64,000 nucleotides of DNA, taken from NCBI GenBank assembly GCA_046296655.1, contig JBKBLE010000002.1, positions 1 to 64,000 of the forward strand. Reading direction: 5' to 3'. Positions 51,721 through 61,133 of the stretch are shown here, one piece after another (position 1 is the first letter of the stretch; every line of letters starts with the position of its first letter). The notes under the pieces were generated by a model, which was not told the DNA's origin, did not search any database, and saw only the letters and a list, made by a program, of their open reading frames with translations. This stretch comes from Cloacibacterium sp046296655 (GTDB lineage: Bacteria > Bacteroidota > Bacteroidia > Flavobacteriales > Weeksellaceae). Made by a program: the position numbers and the translations under genes.

Positions 51721-54519
51721 ATGAAGAAGAAAACTATCATTTTACTGTGTTTACTGCTTAATCTTTTTGCTTTCTCGCAAAAAGACTCCATCATTATTGA
51801 TGCAAAAATTTCAGCAGGAACACTTTCTGTAAGAGAAAAAATCTATTATCAAAACAAATCTGAGAGTGAACTCACACATCTTAAACTTCAAAATTTCACG
51901 GCAGCTTATAAAAGTAGAAATACGCCTTTAGTCATAAGAAAATTAGAAGACCGAAAAAAGGATTTATATTACGCAAAACCTAATGAAAAAGGCAGATTGG
52001 TTTATCTGATGATAGACAAAAAACCGTATGAAGGTGTTTTAGATGATGAAAATCTTTTTATAAAACTTCCAAAACCTTTAGCCCCAAATGCTTTTACTGA
52101 ACTTTCGCTGGAATATTCTGTGATTTTGCCGAGTGCTCAGTTTACAGGGTATGGAATTGGGAAAAATAATACTTTGCTCAAATATTTTTTCTTGGTTCCA
52201 GACAGTTTTGACCGAGATAATTTCCTTGAAAAATATTACAAAGATTTAGAAGAAAACGTAAATGTAAATACTTTTTACCGAGTAAAATTTGAAAATTCTG
52301 GTCAAAATATCAGCAGTAATTTAACTGAAGTTGCTCCTAATATTTTTGAAGGAAAACTCAATAAAGATGTAGAATTTCTGATTGCTGACCAAGAAAATTA
52401 TCAGCTAGAAACCATCGTAGACGGACAAAAACATTTGGTAGAATTGGGTTATCCTGTCACAGAGCAAGAAAAGGAATTAATAGCGTTTTACATTCCGCTT
52501 CATCTTCATTTCATCAAAGAAAAAACGGGATTTTTGCCAGGAAAAATCTTCATTAGCGAAAAATTTAAGTCCAAAAATGATTTCTTCGGGAATGATGACA
52601 TTAAATTTTGGAAATTTAAGTTCCAAATGTTTACCGATGCCGAAAAAATAGACATGGATTATTTTAGCATTGTTTCTCAGCAAGTTGCAGAGCAATTCTT
52701 CGTTTCTGATAAAGAAAAAAATCACTGGATTACGAACGGACTTAAAACGTATTTAGAAATTCAGTATTTGAAAAAGAATTACTCCGACCATAAAATTCTC
52801 GGCGCGCTTTCTGATTATAAAATACTGGGAATGAAACCCTTAAAACTTTCATTTGCTTCTCGATTGAAGTTAATTGAAAGATACGGTCTTGCTTATCAAT
52901 ACATTACAGCGCAAAACCTTGACCAAAAAATAGACGAAAAATTTTCGGATTTAAGTAATTTTAATGAAATGGCGATTAGCCAATTCGAGACGGGAAGTCT
53001 TTTTACCTTGATTGCCGAAAAAATGGGAACTTCTTATTTTGACAATTTCTTAAAAGGTTATATCGCCAAAAATCACACTTCTGAATTAGACAAAAGAGAT
53101 TTTCTAGACCAACTCACGGTAGCTTCTGGTTACTCTTCTGAATTTTTAGAAAAATACGTCAAAAGGAAGCAAAGAATCAATTTTAAACTCGATGATTTCG
53201 AGAGAAAAGACAACGTCATCAACATTAATGTTTCTAAGAATACAGCGCAGAATATTCCTTTTAAATTAGAAACTTTCCATGAAGATGGCAGTAAAAAAAC
53301 CTTTTGGTATGACACGAATTATCAGGACAGTTCTTGTGGTTATGTGATTCCAGATAATGAAGCAGTAAAAATTGTCATCAATGATTTATATGCTTTCCCA
53401 GAAAATAATTTTAGAGACAATTATCTTTACACCAAAGGAATTAAAGACAATGCTAAAAAACTAAGATTTAAACTCATTCCAGACAATCCAAATGCAGAAA
53501 TTAATGAAGTTTATCTTAGTCCAGGAATCGGTTGGAATAATTATGACAAATTCTTATTGGGAATTCGATTTAAAAATAAATCACTGATTGACAAGAGGTT
53601 TCAATATCTTATTTCGCCGTTTTACAGTACAGGAAGTAAAGATATTAATGGTTCTCTTAATGCAGTCTATAAAATTCAGCCTGCGGAAAGTTTCTTCCGA
53701 ACGCTTACTTTAGAATTTTCTACGGCTAAGTTCAATTATGATTTTGGTTTGTCTTATAAAAAAATGAGTTTTGCCAGCCAAATGTCTTTTAACAAAAACC
53801 CTAGAAGCGAAATTTCTAGAATTTTGTCTGCTTCTTACAATTTCTTCGAAAGAGATTTAAGCCCAAAAATGATTGCAGAAAATGACTACGCTAAATATAA
53901 CATTTGGAACTTAGGTTTTGTCTATTCAGACAATAATGTGATTAGAGAAAAGTATATTTTCGGGAACTTCCAATACATGGAAGATTATGCAAAACTTACT
54001 GCAGAAAGCTACTACAGACTAGAATATGCCAAAAATAAAAAACTGAGCTTACGATTGTATGGCGGTTATTTTTTAAGAAATCATACCAGAAATAATAATT
54101 TCGATATAGGGATTTCTAAAGTTTCCAACTATGCTTTCTCGTATAATCTCTTAGCTCAAAGTGCAATAAGCGGAATCCTTTCTCAACAGTTTATCATGGC
54201 AGAAGGAGGTTTTAAATCTTATATTAACGGAACCGTAGACCAATGGTTAATTACGCATAATGTAGAAGCAAACGTTTGGAAGATGATAGACGTTTACGCA
54301 GATTTTGGCGTGTATAAAAACCGCGAACATTCTCCAAAGTTTATTTGGGACAGTGGTATTAAATTTAAAGTAATTCCAGATTTTATAGAAGTTTATTTCC
54401 CTATGCAATCAAGCCTTGGTTTCGAACCGAAGTTCAAAGATTACGGCAATAGAATACGTTTTACTTTTAATCTAAATGTAGGCGCTCTGATTGGATATTT
54501 CAGACGAGGCTGGTACTAA
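51721..54519 (+). CDS. Surface protein: inactive M1-peptidase-like domain fused to a C-terminal barrel
   Basis: 932 residues with a signal peptide (1-20, ending LLNLFAFSQ). The N-terminal part has an M1-aminopeptidase-like beta domain and gluzincin domain. At the zinc site the family's HExxH becomes QQVAE (Q320, Q321, E324) in IVSQQVAEQFF, and the third ligand Glu becomes N339 in HWITNGLKTYLE. The helical tail (NFNEMAISQFETGSLFTLIA and FLKGYIAKN) is kept. The C-terminal third (about 610-932) has alternating beta strands and ends in FNLNVGALIGYFRRGWY, like an outer-membrane barrel. Zinc peptidase activity should be lost, leaving a binding role. No neighbour of known function. Confidence 0.7.
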   Translation: MKKKTIILLCLLLNLFAFSQKDSIIIDAKISAGTLSVREKIYYQNKSESELTHLKLQNFTAAYKSRNTPLVIRKLEDRKKDLYYAKPNEKGRLVYLMIDKKPYEGVLDDENLFIKLPKPLAPNAFTELSLEYSVILPSAQFTGYGIGKNNTLLKYFFLVPDSFDRDNFLEKYYKDLEENVNVNTFYRVKFENSGQNISSNLTEVAPNIFEGKLNKDVEFLIADQENYQLETIVDGQKHLVELGYPVTEQEKELIAFYIPLHLHFIKEKTGFLPGKIFISEKFKSKNDFFGNDDIKFWKFKFQMFTDAEKIDMDYFSIVSQQVAEQFFVSDKEKNHWITNGLKTYLEIQYLKKNYSDHKILGALSDYKILGMKPLKLSFASRLKLIERYGLAYQYITAQNLDQKIDEKFSDLSNFNEMAISQFETGSLFTLIAEKMGTSYFDNFLKGYIAKNHTSELDKRDFLDQLTVASGYSSEFLEKYVKRKQRINFKLDDFERKDNVININVSKNTAQNIPFKLETFHEDGSKKTFWYDTNYQDSSCGYVIPDNEAVKIVINDLYAFPENNFRDNYLYTKGIKDNAKKLRFKLIPDNPNAEINEVYLSPGIGWNNYDKFLLGIRFKNKSLIDKRFQYLISPFYSTGSKDINGSLNAVYKIQPAESFFRTLTLEFSTAKFNYDFGLSYKKMSFASQMSFNKNPRSEISRILSASYNFFERDLSPKMIAENDYAKYNIWNLGFVYSDNNVIREKYIFGNFQYMEDYAKLTAESYYRLEYAKNKKLSLRLYGGYFLRNHTRNNNFDIGISKVSNYAFSYNLLAQSAISGILSQQFIMAEGGFKSYINGTVDQWLITHNVEANVWKMIDVYADFGVYKNREHSPKFIWDSGIKFKVIPDFIEVYFPMQSSLGFEPKFKDYGNRIRFTFNLNVGALIGYFRRGWY

Positions 54520-54524
54520 ATAAA

Positions 54525-54551
54525 AAAGGTTGCTCTTGTGAAGCAACCTTT
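54525..54551. terminator. Bidirectional terminator
   Basis: AAAGGTTGCT (54525-54534) pairs with AGCAACCTTT (54542-54551), 7-nt loop, between the two convergent genes. Confidence 0.8.
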
Positions 54552-54574
54552 ATCATTATTAATTCTAAGAATTA

Positions 54575-55531
54575 TTATTCTTTAACAATTTTCTGAGAAA
54601 CAGATTGACCATTTACTTCACCTGTTACTACGTAAATTCCTTTTGGTAAAGAAGAAACATTAAGAGAAGTATTCTTTTCTACAGAAGCAGATTTTACTAA
54701 AGATCCACTTACGTTATAGATTTTTACATTAGCTTTTTCTCCAAAACTAATTTCATTAGTTACAATAGTATTTTTAACAAAATTATTTTTAAATTTATTA
54801 AAATCAATTGCAGAAAGCGTAGAAGGTGTATAAGTTTTTACAATTAAGTTATCTATGCTTACATTACCTGTTCCAGCTGTAGCATTTCCTGCTTCTCTAA
54901 TAGCTATACCTGAAATTGCTGCAGGTGCAGTTCCTGTACCTGTTGAATTAGTTAATAAAGGTTGAGAATTTATTTGTAAAGTTGCTGTATTTGTAGGTGA
55001 TGCAATCGTATTATCAACAATATAAGTTAATACAACATTAGAAGGAGTTCCATAAGCAACTTCTGTTCCGTAAGTAGGTGTAACAGAACCACCAGTAGGA
55101 ACTGCTCCATTGTTCAACACGCCTAAAGAATAACCAGTTGTACTACCTTTAATATATAATCTTGCAACATAAGAAGTACCTGAAGGTGATGCTCCAGCTG
55201 GGTTAAGTAAATGCATAAAATACTCTCCGGTAGTAGTAAGACCCGTAGCGTCCGCTACATTTACGGTTAAAGAATATTCAATTTTATTATACTTATTTGC
55301 TTCTATTGTATACGCAGTAGAAAAAGCTTTATTAACGTCTTCACTGCTACCTGCAACCATTTTAGCAACAGATCCATCTGCCTTTAATTGTCCAGCAGTA
55401 CCACTATGGGTAACCCACCCATTATCATTTAACGCTCCTGTATAAGAAAACGTTTCGTTAACGACTTCTGTTTGTGCATTTGCAAAAGTTCCTAAAGCAA
55501 CAACACTTAAAAGAGTAAAGATTTTTTTCAT
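54575..55531 (-). CDS. T9SS type A cargo protein
   Basis: 318 residues. Signal peptide at 1-19 (LLSVVALGTFANA). A beta-sandwich-type body (about 20-225) follows. The C-terminal type A sorting domain starts with ANVKIYNVSGSLVKSASVEK and ends SLPKGIYVVTGEVNGQ, then KIVKE. The domain directs export through the type IX system. The body function is unknown; it has many Gly, Thr and Asn residues like polysaccharide-binding surface proteins. Its C-terminal domain is paralogous to that of the next gene, 135 nt upstream. Confidence 0.88.
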   Translation of the reverse strand: MKKIFTLLSVVALGTFANAQTEVVNETFSYTGALNDNGWVTHSGTAGQLKADGSVAKMVAGSSEDVNKAFSTAYTIEANKYNKIEYSLTVNVADATGLTTTGEYFMHLLNPAGASPSGTSYVARLYIKGSTTGYSLGVLNNGAVPTGGSVTPTYGTEVAYGTPSNVVLTYIVDNTIASPTNTATLQINSQPLLTNSTGTGTAPAAISGIAIREAGNATAGTGNVSIDNLIVKTYTPSTLSAIDFNKFKNNFVKNTIVTNEISFGEKANVKIYNVSGSLVKSASVEKNTSLNVSSLPKGIYVVTGEVNGQSVSQKIVKE

Positions 55532-55558
55532 GAGATTTTATTTTTAAATTAATATTCT

Positions 55559-55566
55559 CAAATTTA
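55559..55566 (-). promoter_or_regulatory. -7 element (TAAATTTG)
   Basis: Minus strand TAAATTTG, 28 nt before the ATG at 55531. Confidence 0.45.
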
Positions 55567-55617
55567 CAAAGAATGTATTAGACATAGGACTTTTTAGTCC
55601 ATTTTAACATTAAAAAA

Positions 55618-55639
55618 AGATTGTCTGAAAAAACAATCT
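55618..55639 (-). terminator. Terminator of the second T9SS cargo gene
   Basis: AGATTGT (55618-55624) pairs with ACAATCT (55633-55639), 28 nt past the stop at 55667. Confidence 0.6.
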
Positions 55640-55666
55640 CTTTATATTTTTCAGAAAAAGGGTTTA

Positions 55667-56614
55667 TTATTTTTTAAGAATTTTCTGAGAAACAGTTTCT
55701 CCGTCTAATACTGCTGTTACTACATAATTACCTTTTGGTAAAGACGCAACATCTACATTAGCATTTTGAGCTGAAATAGTAGCAGATTTTACTAATTGTC
55801 CGTTTGTATTATAAACCTTTACTGAAGCATTTCCTTTTGTTTGGAAAGATAAAGTATTATCTACCATTGTATTTTTAAGGAAAATGTTTTTTGATTTTAT
55901 GACATCTCCTACAGATAAAGTAGAATTTTTAGGTGTTAATGAAAAATCATCTACAGCTAAACCATCATCTGTTCCACTAACATTCACATCTACAAAACGT
56001 ATCCAAAAAGTTTGTCCTGCAGAAATATTTAAACCTGTAATAGTATTAGATAGAGACGTTCTATAAGCAGCATCATTACCATTTCTTGTTCCTACAGTAC
56101 CTGTAAGATTGGTAGTTTCATACAGTAAAGCTGTTACAGCAGTCCATGTTCCAGTTGTTAGAGAAGTAGCATCTGTACTGTATTCAAAAGTTATCTGATC
56201 TTTAATTGTAGTCCCTCTAGCTGGATCAAATCTCCATTCTTCACCAATGTAAGAAATTTGTAATTGATCAATAGTGTTTCCAGTATCATTTTTAAATTGA
56301 GCACCATATCTTGATGACAAATTACTACTTGCAATAGATCCTAAAGCTCTTTCAGTAGAAGCAGAAGCTCCATAACTATAAGTATCCCCTGCTGTAGCAC
56401 TACCTGTACTTGCAGTATAAGTAGTATTACTATTTGAGCCAGTTTCTAAAATATACCACCCTGCTAATGTACCATTCAATGTAGTTGAGGATGTCCCAGA
56501 ATTTGCTAAACCATCAAAATTTTGTGTATAAGCAGTATTAAGTGCCGTTAAACTAACTTGTGCATATGATAGACTAGCAAGCACAATTAAAGAAAAAGAG
56601 TAAAATTTTTTCAT
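55667..56614 (-). CDS. T9SS type A cargo protein
   Basis: 315 residues. Signal peptide at 1-18 (FSLIVLASLSYA). Middle part Thr/Ser/Gly-rich, with LGSIASSNLSSRYGAQFKND and TFWIRFVDVNVSGTDDGLAV, resembling lectin or carbohydrate-binding beta-sandwich repeats, but I do not assign a known fold. The C-terminal type A sorting domain begins near VKVYNTNGQLVKSATISAQ and ends SLPKGNYVVTAVLDGE then KILKK. Paralogous at its C-terminus to the gene at 54575. Confidence 0.88.
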   Translation of the reverse strand: MKKFYSFSLIVLASLSYAQVSLTALNTAYTQNFDGLANSGTSSTTLNGTLAGWYILETGSNSNTTYTASTGSATAGDTYSYGASASTERALGSIASSNLSSRYGAQFKNDTGNTIDQLQISYIGEEWRFDPARGTTIKDQITFEYSTDATSLTTGTWTAVTALLYETTNLTGTVGTRNGNDAAYRTSLSNTITGLNISAGQTFWIRFVDVNVSGTDDGLAVDDFSLTPKNSTLSVGDVIKSKNIFLKNTMVDNTLSFQTKGNASVKVYNTNGQLVKSATISAQNANVDVASLPKGNYVVTAVLDGETVSQKILKK

Positions 56615-56640
56615 AATATTTTATTTTTAAATTAATAATT

Positions 56641-56648
56641 CAAAAGTA
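56641..56648 (-). promoter_or_regulatory. -7 element (TACTTTTG)
   Basis: Minus strand TACTTTTG, a TAnnTTTG match 27 nt before the ATG at 56614. Confidence 0.4.
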
Positions 56649-56760
56649 CATTTTTTTTAATAATAAACTGTAAATCATTATTAATTATGTATTAATTTTT
56701 CTCCACAATAATCCTTATTTTTTTTAGTTACTTTTACACAGCGGTTTTAGAAAGATTTCG

Positions 56761-59700
56761 GTGACCAAAAAATTACTTTTTTTACTCATTTTAATGAGTG
56801 CTTTTTGGGCAAAAGCACAGATTTTCACATGGAAAAACCCTAATTTACCTGCTCAAGATTCCCTAAAAACAGACTCTATTGTATCAAAAAAATTGAATAG
56901 CGAGTTTTTTAAAAAAGACACCACCAATTTTGTATGGAAAGAAAAGAAAATTCTCTATGATGAATCCGTTTTGGTTAAGAAAAATTCTCGTTCCCAAATT
57001 TTAGGGGATTTATACGCAAAAGGTTCCATCATCCGTGGAATTACTTTTGGCAATAACCAAGGGCAATCTGTGCAATCTTCTATGGATATGCAAATTGCAG
57101 GAAAACTCAGCAAAGATGTTTCTATCCTCGCCAGTATTTCAGACCATAACTTGCCCATTCAAGCGGATGGTTATACGCAGACTTTGCAGGAATTTGATAA
57201 AATTTATCTCCAACTTAATATAAAAGACAAAAACATTTTAAAAGCGGGACATCTCGATTTGCAAGACGACCTAACCTACTTTGGAAGATATCAACGCAGA
57301 AGTATGGGAATTGGTTTTCAGACGAATTTTGGAAAAGATAACAAAACTTCTCTGGATTTTTCGGCGGGAGTTGCCCGAAGTGAATTTCACAGAATCCGTT
57401 TTCAAGGTGTGGAAGGAAATCAAGGTCCGTATCGTTTGAACGGAAAAAACGGAGAAAATTTCATTACCATTCTTTCAGGTTCTGAACAGGTTTTTATTGA
57501 TGGAATTCTCATGAAACGTGGCGAAAACCAAGATTACACCATTAATTACAACACGGGGGAAATTACTTTCACGAGTTTCCGTCCGATTTTTAAACAAAAT
57601 TTCATCACCATTTCCTACAATTACACCAACCGAAATTACAACCGTTTCATTGTCACTTCTTCGGTGAAACATCAAACCGAAAAACTAAAACTTTCCTTTG
57701 ATGCTTTTCTGGAAAACGATAATAAAAATGCTCCACTTTCCTTGAATTTATCAAAAGAAGACGAACAAATTCTTGCCAATGCTGGAAACAATCAAGACTT
57801 AATGTTCGCACCTTCTGCTGTGATTACAGAATATGATGTGAACAAAATTTTGTACAAATTAGTCCAAAATCCACAAGGAAATTACTATGAATTTTCCACT
57901 GACAAAGCGGAAACTTTGTACAACGTTTCTTTCACGTATTTTGGTCTTGGAAAAGGAGATTACAAACTGAAACAATCTACCAATAACGGAAGAGTTTTTG
58001 AATTTGTAGGCGCTGGAAACGGTGATTATTCCGCACTTAGAAAATTGCCTTCTCCACAGAAATCACAAGTTTTTTCTACAAGTGCGGAATACACTTTTAA
58101 CAAAGGAAAAATTGGCGGAGATTTCTCTTTGAGTAATTATGATTTGAATTTATTTTCATCTAAAAACAACGACCAAAATACAGGTTTTGCAGGAAGAATT
58201 TTCGGGAATAAAATCTTTACCAAAAACAATTGGAACGGAACAGTTGGCGCAGAATTCCAAAGAATTTCTTCGCAATTTCATATTTTAGATAGAATAAATG
58301 ATGTAGAATTTTCCAGAGATTTCAATTTAACTCAAGAATTTAATCAAATCACTCAAAACAGATTGATTTTCAGTTTTTTGAACAGTTGGAAAAACACCAA
58401 TTTCATCAATTACAAACTGAATTATCTCAACGAAAAACAAAGTTATAACGGTATAAAAAACGATTTTGATTTTAAATTTTTAAAGAAAAACACAGAGACC
58501 AGAGGAAATGTTTCTTACTTAAATACCACATCAGATTTTCAAAACACACAATTTGCAAGAGGAAATGTTTCTACTGAATTTTTGGGCAAAAAAGGAAGTT
58601 GGAGTTTTGGTGGAAGTTTCGAACATAATCTTAAGAATTTCAACCAAACCAAAACACTTGATGTGACGAGTTTTTCTTGGAAAGAAGTTTTTGTTCAAAA
58701 AAGAATTGGCGACAGTTTACGAACCAAATTGTTGGCAAAATCTTATTTCAGAACCAATGATTCTGTGCGCGATAATTCTTTAAAAAAAATGAACAATATT
58801 CTCGGTTTGATGCTCGAAAGTCAGTTGATTAGAACCGAAAAAACTCAACTTTCCACACTCGTTCATTACCGAAAATTTTTCTACGAAAATGAATTAAAAA
58901 CGCAATTTAATTCTGATTTTGTGATTGGAAATATTCAATACAATCAACAATTTTTCAAAAACGGAATGCGTTTGCAAGCGTTTTATGAACTCGGAAACGG
59001 ACAGGAAGCGCAGCGAGAATTTCAATATTTAAAAGTGACAGACGGACAAGGAATTTATAAATGGACGGATTATAACGGCGACGGAATTCAGCAGTTAGAT
59101 GAGTTTGAAATTGCAGAATATGCTGATTTGGCGCAATACATCAGAGTTTACACCAATACGGTAAAATACACACCTTCCAACAAAAATAAGTTGCAACTTT
59201 CGCTTTCGGTGAATCCTTATATTGTTTTTAATTCAGACAATCAGTTTTTAAGACGTTGGAATTTTAACGTTTCACTCAATGCCCAAAATTCCTTCTACAA
59301 AGAAGACCGAGTTTTAGAATTTAATCCATTTAAAACCGAAAACAATCAGATTTTAAAAAATCAGAACTTATTGTTTTCTGTACTTTTCAATCCCACCTCA
59401 ACATCTGGCTGGAACGGAAATTATCGCTTCATAGACAATCAAAATTTGGTGAATGCCAACTTTAGCATCGAAAAGAAAAATACGCAAACTCATTTGGTTA
59501 ATTTTGGATATTGGTTTAATAAAAACTTACGTGCAGATTGGGAAAATCAGTTGCAGAATTACCAATCTTCTTCGCAATTATTTAAGACACGAGATTACAC
59601 TTTAAACCTATACGAAACCAAGCCGAAATTGGTTTACAAACTTTCGGAAAGCATACAAACCGAAGTTTCTACCGCTTACAAAATAAAAGACAGAAAAGAC

Positions 59701-59994
59701 GGCGAAGAATTCTTAAAAACTTTCGATTTAACCGGAACTTTACAATGGGAAAAACAGAAAACTTCGATTAGAGGAAATTTCAGTTTCATCAATAATGATT
59801 TTACAGGAAATGCTTTCAGTATTGTAGGAAATCAAATGCTTGACGGATTAAAACCTGGCAAAAACCAAGTTTGGAGCGTTATTTTGCAACAAGCATTAAA
59901 CTCTTTCCTTCAACTCAACGTGAATTATGAAGGCAGAAATTCTGGCGAAAGAACAATTCATATCGGAAGTGTACAAGTTCGTGCTTCGTTTTAA
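56761..59994 (+). CDS. Large outer-membrane beta-barrel protein, hypothetical
   Basis: 1077 residues starting at GTG. The signal peptide is at 1-19 (LLFLLILMSAFWAKA). From about 80 on, repeating beta-strand patterns with Gly/Asn turns fit a very large barrel. The segment SEQVFIDGILMKRGENQDYT, then INYNTGEITFTSFRPI (about 245-280) resembles a domain repeated in SprA-like and other Bacteroidota surface proteins. The C-terminal end VQVRASF has an aromatic terminus of outer-membrane proteins. I do not know a characterised homologue. Neighbours are T9SS cargo genes and dusB. Confidence 0.65.
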   Translation: MTKKLLFLLILMSAFWAKAQIFTWKNPNLPAQDSLKTDSIVSKKLNSEFFKKDTTNFVWKEKKILYDESVLVKKNSRSQILGDLYAKGSIIRGITFGNNQGQSVQSSMDMQIAGKLSKDVSILASISDHNLPIQADGYTQTLQEFDKIYLQLNIKDKNILKAGHLDLQDDLTYFGRYQRRSMGIGFQTNFGKDNKTSLDFSAGVARSEFHRIRFQGVEGNQGPYRLNGKNGENFITILSGSEQVFIDGILMKRGENQDYTINYNTGEITFTSFRPIFKQNFITISYNYTNRNYNRFIVTSSVKHQTEKLKLSFDAFLENDNKNAPLSLNLSKEDEQILANAGNNQDLMFAPSAVITEYDVNKILYKLVQNPQGNYYEFSTDKAETLYNVSFTYFGLGKGDYKLKQSTNNGRVFEFVGAGNGDYSALRKLPSPQKSQVFSTSAEYTFNKGKIGGDFSLSNYDLNLFSSKNNDQNTGFAGRIFGNKIFTKNNWNGTVGAEFQRISSQFHILDRINDVEFSRDFNLTQEFNQITQNRLIFSFLNSWKNTNFINYKLNYLNEKQSYNGIKNDFDFKFLKKNTETRGNVSYLNTTSDFQNTQFARGNVSTEFLGKKGSWSFGGSFEHNLKNFNQTKTLDVTSFSWKEVFVQKRIGDSLRTKLLAKSYFRTNDSVRDNSLKKMNNILGLMLESQLIRTEKTQLSTLVHYRKFFYENELKTQFNSDFVIGNIQYNQQFFKNGMRLQAFYELGNGQEAQREFQYLKVTDGQGIYKWTDYNGDGIQQLDEFEIAEYADLAQYIRVYTNTVKYTPSNKNKLQLSLSVNPYIVFNSDNQFLRRWNFNVSLNAQNSFYKEDRVLEFNPFKTENNQILKNQNLLFSVLFNPTSTSGWNGNYRFIDNQNLVNANFSIEKKNTQTHLVNFGYWFNKNLRADWENQLQNYQSSSQLFKTRDYTLNLYETKPKLVYKLSESIQTEVSTAYKIKDRKDGEEFLKTFDLTGTLQWEKQKTSIRGNFSFINNDFTGNAFSIVGNQMLDGLKPGKNQVWSVILQQALNSFLQLNVNYEGRNSGERTIHIGSVQVRASF

Positions 59995-60000
59995 TATTAT

Positions 60001-60065
60001 GTAATCAGCTCTCTGCCTTCAGCTCTCAGCAAAGAGCAGATTGCAAATTGCAGAAAGCCGAAAGC
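60001..60065. repeat. Imperfect inverted-repeat element
   Basis: AGCTCT and AGAGC-type repeats, then CAGAAAGCCGAAAGC, similar to the GCTTTCGGC element at 13054-13140. It lies between the 1077-residue gene and dusB. Confidence 0.45.
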
Positions 60066-60071
60066 TTTTTA

Positions 60072-60079
60072 TATCTTTG
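60072..60079 (+). promoter_or_regulatory. -7 element of dusB (TATCTTTG), almost touching the start codon
   Basis: TATCTTTG ends at 60079 and the ATG starts at 60084, only 4 nt later. With transcription starting 5-8 nt past the -7, the mRNA would have no leader or almost none. Confidence 0.55.
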
Positions 60080-60083
60080 CAAA

Positions 60084-61079
60084 ATGGTAAAAATTGGCAA
60101 CATAGAACTTCCTGATTTTCCGTTTTTATTGGCACCAATGGAAGACGTGAGTGATCCTCCTTTCCGTAGATTGTGCAAATTACACGGTGCAGATTTAATG
60201 TATTCAGAATTTATTTCTTCTGAAGGATTGATTCGTGATGCGATGAAATCTAGGAAAAAACTCGATATTTTTGATTACGAAAGACCTGTAGGAATTCAGA
60301 TTTTTGGTGGAGACGAAGAAGCGATGTCGCTTTCTGCCAAAATTGTAGAAACCGTAAATCCTGATATTGTGGACATCAATTTCGGTTGTCCCGTGAAAAA
60401 AGTGGTTTCAAAAGGAGCTGGAGCTGGCGTTTTGAAAGATGTAGATTTAATGGTTCGCTTGACAAAAGCTGTGGTAAATTCTACACATCTACCCGTTACG
60501 GTGAAAACGAGATTAGGTTGGGATGTTGATACTATCAATATTGAAGAAGTTGCGTTGAGATTACAAGATGCAGGAATTAAAGCGTTGACCATTCACGCCA
60601 GAACCAGAAGTCAAATGTACAAAGGTGAAGCAGATTGGGAATATATTTCTAAAATCAAACAAAATCCTAATATTGAAATTCCAATTTTCGGAAATGGCGA
60701 CATTGATTCTCCTGAAAAAGCGCTTGAATACAAACAAAAATATGCTTGCGATGGAATGATGATTGGTAGAGCTGCGATTGGTTATCCTTGGATTTTTAAT
60801 GAAATCAAACATTTTTTTGAAACAGGAGAAAAATTACCAGAACCAACGATTTCAGACCGACTTCTTGCTGTAAAACAACACGCAGAATGGAGTGCAGAAT
60901 GGAAAGGCGAAAGATTAGGATTGATAGAAATGAGACAACATTACAGCAATTATTTCCGTGGAATTTCACATTTTAAAGAATTCAAAACCAAGTTTTTACA
61001 GGTTTTAAGTTTGGAAGAATTTTATCAATTACTGGAAGAAACGGAAGCGTTTTATAAAAATAGAATCGAAATTTTATAA
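60084..61079 (+). CDS. dusB: tRNA-dihydrouridine synthase
   Basis: 331 residues from the ATG at 60084 (12 residues earlier, at 60048, a TTG-type frame opens but covers the promoter). FMN-dependent TIM barrel: FLLAPMEDVSDPPFRRLCK, the conserved FGCPVKKVVSKGAGAGVLKD with the catalytic Cys, VKTRLGWD, THARTRSQMYKGEADWEYI and GIMIGRAAIG-type loop (here GMMIGRAAIGYPW). It reduces uridines in tRNA to dihydrouridine. Gene name is by family fit, since DusA/B/C specificity cannot be proven. Confidence 0.9.
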   Translation: MVKIGNIELPDFPFLLAPMEDVSDPPFRRLCKLHGADLMYSEFISSEGLIRDAMKSRKKLDIFDYERPVGIQIFGGDEEAMSLSAKIVETVNPDIVDINFGCPVKKVVSKGAGAGVLKDVDLMVRLTKAVVNSTHLPVTVKTRLGWDVDTINIEEVALRLQDAGIKALTIHARTRSQMYKGEADWEYISKIKQNPNIEIPIFGNGDIDSPEKALEYKQKYACDGMMIGRAAIGYPWIFNEIKHFFETGEKLPEPTISDRLLAVKQHAEWSAEWKGERLGLIEMRQHYSNYFRGISHFKEFKTKFLQVLSLEEFYQLLEETEAFYKNRIEIL

Positions 61080-61088
61080 ATTTAATTC

Positions 61089-61121
61089 AATCCTTCAAGG
61101 AATTAAAATCCTCGAAGGATT
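61089..61121. terminator. Hairpin between dusB and xth
   Basis: AATCCTTC (61089-61096) pairs with GAAGGATT (61114-61121). It starts 10 nt after the dusB stop codon and ends 12 nt before the next ATG, so it may be an intergenic attenuator or terminator. Confidence 0.5.
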
Positions 61122-61133
61122 ATTTATATAACT

